Both the position numbers and the translations under genes were made by a program. The notes below the pieces were generated by a model. It did no database searches and was not told the DNA's origin. It worked only from the letters and a program-made list of their open reading frames with translations. Shown here piece by piece: positions 20,185 to 30,980 of a DNA stretch of 64,000 bases. This DNA comes from Ornithodoros turicata (Eukaryota; Arthropoda; Arachnida; Ixodida; Argasidae), in NCBI RefSeq assembly GCF_037126465.1, contig NC_088201.1:133266052-133330051 (forward strand). Direction: 5' to 3'. Position 1 is the stretch's first letter; each line of letters begins with the position of its first letter.

Positions 20185-23100
20185 CTGATGAACGTACCTT
20201 ACTCGACCTAGTCTCTACAGTCCAACATGCTCGTGCCCATCGGCGGATCGTCCTATCGGTTTTCCTCGACATCAAGCGCGCATATGATACCGTCTCGCAC
20301 ATTCGTGTGCTGCACACCTTGCGCTCGTTTGGGGTATCCGGTCGGCTCTTCATCTGGCTCCAAGACATCCTTACGGACCGAACTGTCGCTGTCCGTACGT
20401 CCTAAGGCCAAAGCCCTCAGCATCCTGTTCATCAAGGAGTCCCCCAAGGAAGTATCCTCAGTCAGACACTCTTTAATGTGAGGATGGCCGGCTTCCAATC
20501 AGCAATTCCTCGCAAAGTGTCGTTTTCCGTGTATGCAGATGACGTTGCCCTTTGGACAGTAGGAAAATCACGCCCTGCCATACAGTGCCGGCTACAGCTC
20601 GCTTTAAATAATGTACATACGTACCTCACGCACCTTGGGATGGACTTATCACCCGAAAGATGCGTCGAGCTCCCTTTCACGCGCAAAGCTATGACCAATT
20701 TCCCTCTTTGGGTTGGTGCCAAGAAGCTCGAGCCGGTACGCTTCCACCGCTTCCTTGGCGTGGTAATCGACTCGGATTTACGCTGGGCTCGCCACATTAA
20801 ACACCTTGAAACTGAAGTTCAGCGATGGCTCCCCGCAATTCAACATCTTTCTGGCTCAGGATGGGGCTGTGATCAGCGTTCCCTGCTCGCAGCTCACGCG
20901 GCGTTGCTGAGGGCGACTGTGTTTTACAGCCTTCCTATTCTGCACAGGATATTAACAACATCATTAAATACCCTTCGGTCCCTGTTTGCTCGAAGCCTTC
21001 GTCGTTGCCTCGGAGTTTCAAGAATGGATGAAACACGGCAAGTATACTGGCTGAAGCCGGCAGGGTGTCGGAGCGAACCGAAAACCAGAACCGAAAACCG
21101 AAAAAAAAACGCTATTTTCGTGCGAACCGGAACGGAATCGAAACCGTACCCGTTTTTTTCGCTCAGGAGGGCAACCGAAAAATTTACTTAACGGTTTTCA
21201 GTCCAAGAAAAAACTTTGCCGGTTTGGACTAAGAATAGACGAATGAAACTGACGTCGTGTGTTCTCAAATCATGTCATGGATACTTTACGAGGATTACGG
21301 TGGAATGTATGTCGGTATACTATGACCCGTGGGCTCCCTCTGTAACGTTTTATCGTTCGCGCACATAGACGGTACATGTGACCGGTTCTGACTCTCTACC
21401 AATGTGCCATAGTGTTCGTTTTAATTTCATCCGACCAAACTTTCCTCAACTAAACAGCGACCCAAGAGGGCTCTATAACGGCTCCTCTATCGGTAATGTC
21501 GAGCAACGCGTCCCTTGTTTGAGAGCTGCGATGTTAAATATCCGCGAGGGCAAGCGCGAGCGAAGTAGCGCCTCTTTTGTGGACAGGACACGAAGAAAGA
21601 AAACGGAGCCGTCGAGCTACGTTTGTGAGTGAAGGTGTTCCTCGATTTGCGTCGTACTCGTACAGTGGTGCTTGCTGGTTAAGAAGCAGCAACAGACATT
21701 CGAATGGGACGCCATCGCACCAATCCAGCAAGAAAGTACTTTACGTATGACGTCACGAAAAACAAGTCCGTCTGTATCATGCGCTTCAAGAAAGGAGAAA
21801 GCCTATTTGAGGAGACAGTCACCCTACAGGAACCAGGAGCTACCAATTTCACAGCTGCCTATTAATATTCAATACCATGTATGCGAAATAAACGGGTTTA
21901 CATTTTGCAATTGAATTTTTTTTTCTATGAATGAATATGCCCACCAGAAGCGGAACCGGTTAAAACCGACATGAACCGTTATGTCTTTGCACCGGAGCAG
22001 AACCGGTACCGGACCGTTTGTGATAGAACCGGAACGAAAACGGGAATGAAAAACGTTTCGGTTCGACACCCTGGAAGCTGGTGAACTCCCGGTTGAGGTT
22101 CTCCGTGAACGTGAAACGGCTCGGCACTTCCTACGTTTGCGTGCTCACATTCCTCGTCACCCGCTCCTCAGGAAAATTCTATACCGCCCTGAAAGCGACT
22201 TCTATCGAGTGGCGCAGAGGACACGCGAGACTCTCACTGGCTTCATAGCTAAGGACATTATACCGCCGGAAGCCCCCTGGTCTCTGCCGGTACCGCCGAC
22301 TTTCGTAAGCCTTTCGACCCTTCTGGAAAGAAGAGATCAGGTCCCCCCTCAAGTCCTCCGATCCGAGGCCATTTTCATGCTCTGGTAGACGAGAAGTTTT
22401 CTACGTTTACGGCAGCATATACAGATCGCCCATCCCACAACAACAAGTCCGCCTACCATCGTCATGCCATCCGAAGGCGTAGTGCAAGGACGACGTCTTT
22501 CACATCCAACCTCCTCAACAGCTGCGGAACTCTATGCCATCCTTTTCTTTCTACAACACATCGCTGATTTTACCCCGCGGGAATGGGCAGTCTTCACAGA
22601 CTCCAAATCTGCTCTTCAAGCTATTGAAAATTCCGGCATACGAGGCCCATCCGCACCCCTAGTCACAGATGTGTTATTGGCTTACCACACTGTCTACGCA
22701 GCAGGCCACAGGCTAGTTCTCCAGTGGGTTCCAGCCCATTGTGGTGTCGTGGGGAACGAGCAGGCCGACAGCGCCGCAGAGGCAGCACTCTCGTATCGGA
22801 AACCGACCAGTATTGTTCTGCTGAGAGGAGACCCCCGTTCCATTCTGCGACGCCTCGTGACACCCCTGGCTTCCCGCCAATGGACAACCGACATTCTCCC
22901 CCATCTATGTTGAGCAGAGTTGATCGAACGCTAGCTTTCCGCATGCCACGAAACACCTCTCGTCAAGATGCTGCATTAACCCACCGAATGAGACTCGATG
23001 TGGCCTTTACAGTTCAGTGGCGTTACCGCTTGAAACAAGTTGACTCTCCCACCTGCTGCCACTGTGGTGCTCTTGAGGATCTGGAGCACATTCTTCTTCA

Positions 23101-23383
23101 TTGCCCCCACTACCAACCTTCCCGAACCGCGCTCTCCGAATCTCTTAGTCAGCTGGACTCTTGCCCCTTCTCCCTATCGAAATTGCTTGGTCCCTGGCCC
23201 AATCCAGCCCAGCAACGATCTGCGCTCAAAGCTCTTTTGACATTTCTGGGCACCATCGGACTTCGATCGTTATTGTGAAGGGGCTCATTATTTTATTCCC
23301 CACCTCCTCACCAGCAATGGGGTAGAGTATCGCCTCTGGCGATGACCCTCCCCAGTTTCCGTTTCAAAATAAAGTTGTTGTTG
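20185..23383 (+). mobile_element. 5'-truncated non-LTR retrotransposon (I-like, with RNase H)
   Basis: Bounded by direct repeats TTGTGAAATTTCA at 20172-20184 and 23384-23396. It ends in an AATAAAG(TTG)n tail, a standard target-primed insertion. Coding remains run 5' to 3'. RT motif A is VFLDIKRAYDTV (about 20258-20293). RT motif C YADDVALW lies in the frame 20478-21058. A post-RT region (…RHFLRLRAHIPRHPL…) resumes at 22074. RNase H has TAAELYAI, FTDSKSALQAI and WVPAHCGVVGNEQAD (22464-22913). A CCHC-type finger, CCHCGALEDLEHILLHC, follows in the frame ending 23278. RT plus RNase H plus a terminal finger points to the I group. The endonuclease and ORF1 are missing, at least three frame changes are present, and a hAT element splits the RT C-terminus, so it is dead. 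Confidence 0.88.
21061..22073. mobile_element. hAT-type element inserted in the LINE
   Basis: A 1,013-bp insertion has ends CAGGGTGTCGGAGCGAACC and GGTTCGACACCCTG (inverted). It is flanked by octamers GAAGCCGG (21053-21060) and GAAGCTGG (22074-22081), an 8-bp duplication with one change, which is the hAT hallmark. Subterminal sequence is rich in GAACCGGAAC/ACCGGTT words on both sides. Skipping it brings the LINE frame back (…YWLK | EAGELPVEVL…). No transposase motif is visible, so it is non-autonomous. Confidence 0.9.
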
Positions 23384-23396
23384 TTGTGAAATTTCA

Positions 23397-26300
23397 TCAG
23401 AGCAAACAGACAGCAAACAGACAGTCAAAATGTAATGATGAATCTTTGTTGGCTGAACAGAACAATCACTTTAGTGCTTAATGATTTGTACAATACTCTT
23501 ATGTGCTGAAATGCAGAAATAAAAGAGGTCAGAGGTAGGCACAGCACCGCACTGACAGGGAGCCACGACACTGGCAACTTCCACGCTCACCAGCGGACAC
23601 GCCTTCGGTAACATGACGAAAACAGTACTAAAAAACACACACACACACGACGAGGACGTAAACAAACCCTAAGTACGTTTTTCGTATGAGTCGCACTCCA
23701 AAGAAACACAGCCAGCAAAGAGATGCTCTAACGCGTTGCACATTTGTGACACGTTGAAAGAACAACGTCGATTCTTAAAACTGGAACACCGTAAAAGTTA
23801 TGCGTGTGAGAGTCCCATGCAGGATAAGGCCACCCTTGCATCAATGTTCTTTCTGTTTACATAGCCTACAGCGATCAAGCACTTGCATACACGTTGCGAA
23901 CATGACATCAGGCTCGAAAGCCTATAAAATACGCTGCTGGAATGCCCCATCAATCGGGATGCGATCTTGATCGTTGCAGTTCACCACACAGGTCGCACAA
24001 CAGACGATGAAAAAGCGATGGTCGATGCGGATGAAGTTACTATACGCAACCACAATCGACGACCGAACACCGACAACGATCACCTGTGCGAGGATACGTA
24101 CTGCTGCCTTTCAAATAACTTTGCAAACGCTCCCTATGTACACTTTTTAGCGACCACATCAACCATAGCTCGTTGAGCTTGTCATTCATAAATACAGAGG
24201 TAGGCGAAACCACCGATTACCGACACTATACCAACACCCTGGTCCGCAACAACCTGCAGCAGCGCCACCGCCTCCTGAACATTTCTTCCGTTAGTAACCT
24301 CATAATAATAATAAAAAAAAAACAACAAACGGGAACCTTCCTCTTCGCAGTCCTGTCGTCTGCTACTTTCATCCTCCCCTCAACCATCTCGTGACAATGT
24401 GAATAATGCGCATGCGTTGCGGTCCACGCTTTGGACCGCTCTTCATAGCCGGAGAGATCACGTGATCGATTTAAACCCGCCGTCACTAACGGTACATATG
24501 TAAACAACAAGTGTGCTTACTATTGAGCTACTGTTGATATCCCTCCAACGGAATCCATCCGCCTGATAAAATTGTGCGCAAATGTAGTGGTAATTCAATA
24601 ATGGCTAAGTAATATGTGCTAGTGCATCATGTTTGTCTCGATGGTATAGCTTTCTCGTGACGTAAAGCCACGAATTATTATTGTTTTAATGGTGCATATG
24701 TCTCGCTGCGTGATGCCACGAATTCCATCTCTATGTTACATCGTCTCTAATAGTTTTACGTTCATGAGATATTAACAAAATAAACAAACGCAGGTGGAAA
24801 TCAGAGGTGGGCTCTTCTCTGTGCTTTACTGGCGTCATACGGGCGTGGATGTTTTATTCATCCGCAGATTCATTCGCGGATGTTCAACAGCACCAAGCTG
24901 CATCTACAGGGCCTGGCATGGCCACTTCATAGCCCAGGGGCGCGTAGCTCAGGGGCGCGTAGGTCATGTCTCTCCCGTGTCGTCGTCCGTCTTTGTCGTC
25001 ATGGCAACGGAGCGGTCACGCGGCACATATCGTCTCCCGCGCCAAAAGTTGGGTTGTTCGCAACTTTACGACTGTCTCGTCGTAACCATATGGTGTCGTG
25101 GGGAACGACTCTCCAAGAGCTGTGTGAGCCAGCTATGTGCAGAATCCTGCACAAAGAAAGGTGTGGTGATCAAATACTGATTTTCAGTATACTCTGTGTG
25201 TATCATTCTCTTGATTCTCAAACTTGATTCTCCACGCTACGAATAAAGATTTATGAGAACACATGCGAGTACAGGACACATTGCAAACGCGTCATTAAAT
25301 CTTAGTTAAATACGTGAAGTCGTAGCCCCGAGTCTTTACCTCGACGTAATGTTGTTGTGGCTCTCAGTGCTCGATTTTTGCAATGTGTTAAATTTATTAA
25401 GTGGACAGGTACATCAGAATGTTTTCGCGTTGTATTCTAATAATTGCGTGCCATATGTGCATGCTTCGTTCGCTTCTGCAAGCATGAAGAAGCAAATGCA
25501 GAAATGTAAACAAAACATGTGTGCGTCCAGTTCGAACAAGTAAATAGGGCGAACATATACTGGGCGCTGTGGAATAAAAGGCGAACTTCGCGTTTGAGAA
25601 GCATGCGTTCCCAGGATTTTTTCCAAGGGGGGGGGGGAGGGGCAAGCGTGCAACCCCCTCCCCTACCACCTCTTTTTCTGGAGGTGGACCTTGCGGACTC
25701 TGTGGGTGTTCAGAGGTTCCTATTATGATATCTGAGTATAATAATTGCGACCTATGACTAAAGAGGGCACTATTTTCACAAGCGACCTTGGGGCTCCAGG
25801 GGGGCACAGCCTCTTTGCCCCCTCTCGGTACGCCCATGGGTTGTAGTGCACGGCGAGGAAACACGCGGGTCTCTAAAGCCATTGCTTTTGGCTCAATGAC
25901 AAGAGAGCTGCTGTCTCACGAGCCCCCGAGGCTCTGTAAAGCGCGTGAACTTCTGCAGACGAGCAGACGACAAGAGGGGAGGGGATTTGGAACACATTTA
26001 TCAAACCCCCAACAGTCTCTGCAACTGATAATTTTCACTATTTTCTATTATGTAACCTTGAAAACAAACAAATAAATACACCAGATAAAAGGCGTTTAAT
26101 TTCATTATTATAAAGAATATGCGTGTGCACCACGCGTCTGGTGCTGGGAGTGACGTCTCTGAGTCATGGTGTGCGGGGAAGGAGAACCACCGTGCGTTAA
26201 AAACTCGTTGTTGGTCACCCTTCGTCTTTCGTATGACGGGAGAGGCGAGGACGACGACTACTAAGGACGACACGGAAGACGACACGGGTGAGACGTGAAC

Positions 26301-26599
26301 AACGCGCCCCTGAAGACGATTTTGCTTCATCAAGAGAAAATGCGCAGGTGTTACGTTGTGTGTCAGGTCACAGGCCGCGAACGTTTAGCAGCTTGGAGAA
26401 CAAAAAATTACCAAAAGTATAGCGCGAAAGTTTAGCAGCTTCCCGGCGGTCCTATACATACATGTGGTCCTATAGAGTCATTTGCAGCACCCAATGTTTT
26501 TAATGCGTTAGCATTAGGAGTGTCAAAGTGGAAAAATCAGTATGTACGTCTGTGTGAGAGATGCTGAAGCCTTACCAAGGCAGATGTATAAGTAGAGTT
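23397..26599. other. No gene recognised; repeat traces and G-runs
   Basis: Contains a second copy of the dispersed repeat seen near 610-660 (about 24385-24500). Two oppositely oriented copies of a GGGGCGCGT(A/T)…TC(A/T)C(G/C)C…GTGTCGTC leader-like block lie at about 24945-25010 (+) and 26225-26315 (-). A G12 run near 25627, with CCCCTCTCGGTACGCCCATG near 25825, suggests one decayed MITE of about 230 bp. Open frames of up to 161 codons lack motifs. Confidence 0.35.
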
Positions 26600-27240
26600 G
26601 CAAAGGGGAGATCAGAGGGTAAATGTAAATGAAGTAAATGTAAATGAAGGTAAATGAGAAGGAATTGAAGTAGTTGAAGGTAATTAAGAGTACGAGGTAA
26701 GTCTAATTAGAGGTAATTAAAGCAAACAAGTTGAGCTTAAAGGTAATGAATAAGATATGTAGTGGGCAGAAGACGAAGAGGAAGAGGTTGCGAAAGGGAA
26801 CAATAAAGTTACGTTCCAGTGTTCGAGGCTGGAGACAAGGGGTCTTACGTGTGGAACATTACAAGATATAGGTGATTAAGAGAGTTTTAATGAAATTTAA
26901 GATTACCGAAGGTTACCGAAGGTAATCTTAAATAAGGTACTTGAATCTTAGTTGCTCCTAGCCGTTTTCATGTTACGTTTGTAATTTCCTCATCGCGAGC
27001 TCCTTACAGTGTTTTCCCTCCTTTATTTGTTTCCCATTTCGACGTTACCGGAGGTAGTTAGATCTAATTAATTGTAATTAGCGTCAATTTAAGGAAAATT
27101 GAGAGTAATTAAAGCAAGTAAACCTATAGGTAATTTCATGAGATTCAAGAATACCTCAGGTAACCAGTGGTTACCTTCGGTAATAAAAGGGGGGGGGCAA
27201 TTAAAGCGTAATTGAAAGCGATTGCGGATAATTAATTGGA
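26600..27240. repeat. AT-rich region with recurring GGTAATTAA(AG) words
   Basis: Words such as GGTAATTAA, AGGTAAAT, GAAGGTAATT and GGTTACC(G/T) recur at irregular spacing on both strands, ending near a G8 run at about 27189. No fixed period could be assigned. It looks like a degenerate simple-sequence or minisatellite-like region. Confidence 0.4.
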
Positions 27241-27476
27241 ATTACATATAATCATTTTATGTCACCGCGATGACGCTAAATTAATCAGTACGTGCGACAT
27301 TCTGCGAAAGTCTGTATGGCACACTTGCAGCGGCCCTTGCGGATCTCTCGTTAAACATCTGCGACTTCTAGCGCTAACGGAAGTTCCGTAGGACGACCGG
27401 CAAGTGTGATGGCCGTGTAGTTATACAGTTGGTCGTGGCGCGAACATTTCGTGGGGGATTTCTGACCAGAAAGGCT

Positions 27477-27724
27477 ATGGACCTTTTTCACATACGCGTG
27501 GTATCCTAGCGGTTCTCCAACGAACCATGCTCGGCGCGCTTCAAAACAAATCCACGTGGGTAGCACAAAGGACCAAAACCGGCCCGGAGTGGGGCCAACA
27601 AGCTGGCGCCATTCGCGCGGTCTCCCCCATTGGTCCCCACTTCTGTCGTCCCCATACTGCGCCATCTAGTGAGGACGGAGATAATCCTCCCCGGCGCCTC
27701 AAGGTCATTGTGAAAAAGGTCCAT
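27477..27724. mobile_element. Small MITE with 16-bp inverted ends
   Basis: ATGGACCTTTTTCACA at 27477-27492 is the exact complement of the end at 27709-27724. The interior (including a GCGCCATCTAGTG word) is not palindromic. A target duplication was not evident, so the superfamily is open. Confidence 0.6.
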
Positions 27725-29265
27725 TGAAGGACCGTGGTAGTACTCAGAACACACTCTTCGCGACGTTGATTCTCACGTGTGTTTTGAATAGCACTTTAAT
27801 ATCTTGCTGTGCTCCTCTCTTATAGATGTAACAGACGTTTACCTGCTGGCACAATACGTCAAGAAATTCTCGCCCATTAAGACCGGTATCGACGGCAGGA
27901 TAAGGATTCTGGCAAGCGGGGCTCCGCACACCGGAACATCTATAGTAATGTTTGTGATCGTATTCTCAGTGACATCAATAAGACGCTGAGAAATAAAACT
28001 AAACAATCCTGAAAGCCTTATAAAGTGCATTTTGTGACTTCTTGTCGAAAACATTGATATCTCAACTAGGCGGAATCTTCATTGCAGGTGTCTGTCTTCA
28101 TGTATTTATTGTGCTCAGATATTGTTCCCTGAAATCGGGAAACTTTGTCAAGGGATTGAGCTGATCGTACTTGCCACTCTTTGACGACGCCGACACCTTC
28201 AGAAAGCTGGTTTCCCTTGCTAGGGCGGTACGACCTCCGTTATTAGATGCGGGTCTCTTCAAAGGTGCAGCGAAGCCGAGACTTATCGCATAAGGTTGGC
28301 GATTAGTGCTCTTTTTTTCAAGAGATTTATAGCGATTTGCTATATAGCGTTAGAAAATAGTGCGATATTTTCCTCCTCGCAGTGTTCCAAACCGCTAAAA
28401 ATCAGCGATTGCCGGAGTTTTGCCGGAACTTTTTTAGCGCTAAATTAGCACTACATTCGTGTTGGCCAATGAGGAGGCCCTTCAGCGATGTCGTCGTGAA
28501 AGTCGTGGAGTTGTTTTGCTTCAGCATTTCACGGCACGGCGACCGCATTGGAACCGGCGAGTCTGTAATCCAAAATATCTGATAATTTTTCGTTCAGTCA
28601 GTTGACTGAACATGTTCGTGCGCATGCTGTTGAACTCCGTATGCGCCATGATCGTTGGGACCGGAGACGACCACCGAACTTCCGCTAAACTATAGCACTA
28701 GCGCCGCATTGCAAGTATGAACCGTCCGATAACAGTGAGCGCTGCTTTGGCACGCTGTTTTGTAGTAGTAGTAGAAGAAATAGTAGTAGTAATATGCATG
28801 GGTGTAGAAATACACCCGTGCATAATCAGTGAAACCGCCATCGGTGTCCAACTTTGTAACCATTCCTGATTGCAGATACAAAATTTCCTGCAAGGTGGCG
28901 CTGAAATTCAACCGGAACAGGAAGGTACGAAGCATCGCTTTCGCTGGCAATCCGCGCTGCCGGTGGTGTCTGTCGTGTTGCTGTCAGTCTCTGCCGCATG
29001 CCATACGTTATGTGATCACCGATCAGTGTGGTTACAGTGACGTGCGGGCGTGGCTTTTTGTTGCAAACGTAGTATCGATAACTTTCTTGCCGTAGTCGCT
29101 ATGTTAGTTTACTTTGAAGCAACTCGCGAAACGACGATGGCTGGAAGAAGAAATGATGCAAACCCAATGGCTCTTATTGAAAGTCCTTCAGGTAACGCTG
29201 CCGGCGGCTCGTCAAATATAAGCGGTAAGTTCTTATGCGTGCAACGGGTTACTCGTACAATTTTC
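27725..29265. other. Unassigned; two weak exon-like stretches
   Basis: At about 27825-27989 (+), after a TCTTATAG acceptor-like site, 54 codons read DVTDVYLLAQYVKKFSPIK…, ending in a hydrophobic FVIVFSVTSI segment. At 29138-29222 (+), an ATG-started stretch (MAGRRNDANPMALIESPSG…) runs to a strong GTAAGT donor. Either could be a real exon of a split gene, but no family is recognised and the two were not joined. A GTAGTA microsatellite lies near 28760-28795. Confidence 0.25.
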
Positions 29266-29279
29266 TCATAGGCATATAA

Positions 29280-29760
29280 TTTTCTCTAATTGCCTCATAG
29301 CAGTACAGCTGTTGCAACGTTCCCCTATTACCTCACAGGTCGCATCACGGAAATTCAACAGTAGCCTGATAGCAACATAGCTGTTGCAGCGTTTCCCTAT
29401 GACCTCACAGGTCGCACCATAAAAATCCAATCGTTGCCTCATAGGCAACATAGCTGTTGTAACTTTCTCGTTTGACCTAGAACCACGGAAATCCAACAGT
29501 AGTGTCATATAGGCAACAGATGTTGCAATGTTTTCCTATGACCTCACTGGTTGCACCAGGGAAATCCAAAAGTAGCCTCATAGACAACACAGCTGTTGCA
29601 ACGTTTCCCTTTGACCTCACAGGACGCACCATGGAAATCCAACAGTAGGTTGTAGGCAGCACCATGTTGCAACGTTCTGCTATGACTTCACAGGTCGCGG
29701 CATGGAAATCCAACAGTACCGTCATAGGCAACAGAGCTATTGAAACGTTCTCCTCCAACC
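29280..29760. repeat. Tandem repeat, about 72-bp unit, seven copies
   Basis: Each unit holds GCTGTTGCAACGTTTCCC, then TGACCTCACAGGTCGCACCA, then GGAAATCCAACAGTAG. The GTTGCAAC word recurs near 29307, 29383, 29454, 29521, 29592, 29663 and 29737, spacings of 67-76 bp. Divergence between units is moderate. Open frames here (for example 29477-29881 -) simply reflect the repeat. Confidence 0.85.
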
Positions 29761-30247
29761 TTGCATATATGAGGGTCAAGTACACGTTTCTTTTCAGCAC
29801 ATTCTTATTAGCAGCAACCAAGGTTCGTTCCTGGTGGTTGATAGAAGAGCCGTGAGAGTCGTTAGAGGGCCTTTGCCCCACTTTGTATTATCTTGGGCGT
29901 CACTTGTAAATATAGCGTGGCGTAACTGTTGAGACCGAGTGGGACAGGATCAATACATCAAATAACGCACATAGCATCTTGTTTCATAAGATGTAAGTTT
30001 TCTCTGTGCGTGTTTCTTTTGGTTGTCTCAAACGTGACGATGAGTACTCAGTTTATTTTTTGGGGGGAGTTCTAGCTTGTTCACAATTTCTTTTTGGATC
30101 TCCCAGGTACACAGGAATGCCCATTGCACAATGAAGACTTTTATCATTGCAAGCTGAATAGAGATGAATCAAGGTCGAATGCATGAAAAAGTTCTTTGTT
30201 GTTAGTTTCCGTTTGAAGACTCTAAGAGCATGACTAGAAATTCTATA

Positions 30248-30978
30248 CAGTCAAACTTCGCTTTACGAACACCCTTCGTTTCTTAGAAAATCGTTCGTAA
30301 ATCGAGGTATTCGTAAATCGAGGTCCGAGGTCTGCAGTGCACAAATACCTCACAAAACCACGGGAAATTGATTTGAATAAGTTTTATTTTTGAAAATACT
30401 GCGTAATTGTGCTTTGCACCATACCTTCTGCAGGGTGTATCCTGTTTAGAAGAGATGACAGACGTCTGACACTTGACTCATGCACCCGGTCCTCAAAGTA
30501 CCGTATCGCGCGCGGAGGAGACTGTTTCGAACGGCAAATATCACGCTTGTCACCGGCTGTCAGGACTAAACGCTTTCTTGGAACGGCAAGATGTTTCCAT
30601 CTCGGAGACCTGGTCCAAACTCACAACCATTCGGCTGTAAACGCCCGAATTATTCTTTCAGGAAATGGTGAATCATATTTGTGGAACGTAGTGGCGTTGG
30701 GACATTGTATGTTTGACCTTGGCAGCATGTACTGAGGAACTTTCATTATCCTCCGTTCCATTGGCCTGTCCTCTGTACGTTCATAACGCCCGTTCGTATA
30801 TCGAGGTCAGAATGGTTTGGCTACTTTGGGTCCGTTCCCTCATAATCCGTTCATAGTTCGGATATCGAGGGTTCGTAAAACCAGGTCAAAATACACGTAA
30901 AAAGTTTGGTTCCCTGTGGAGTCGTTCGTTAGTTGAGGGAATTCGTATATCGAGGGTTCATAAAACGAGGTCCGACTG
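30248..30978. mobile_element. pogo/Tigger-like MITE, TA-flanked
   Basis: A 731-bp element has ends CAGTCAAACTTCGCTTTACG and, inverted, CAGTCGGACCTCGTTTTATG, with TA at 30246-30247 and 30979-30980. Subterminal ATCGAGG(T/G) and TTCGTAAA words repeat several times on each side. CAGT…CCTCG(T/A)TTT ends with TA duplication are typical of pogo/Tigger elements of the Tc1/mariner superfamily. The 109-codon frame inside (30409-30735) has no transposase motif. Confidence 0.8.
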
Positions 30979-30980
30979 TA

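Noticed and set aside
25600..25850. G-run-containing MITE between GCATGCGTTCCCAGG and CGGTACGCCCATG
   Set aside because: The ends are only loosely complementary and flanks give no duplication.
25397..25882. 161-codon minus-strand open frame
   Set aside because: Translation is low-complexity and Pro-rich through G/C runs, with no domain or splice support.
29477..29881. 134-codon minus-strand open frame
   Set aside because: It reads through the 72-bp tandem repeat, and its repeating peptide follows from the DNA repeat.
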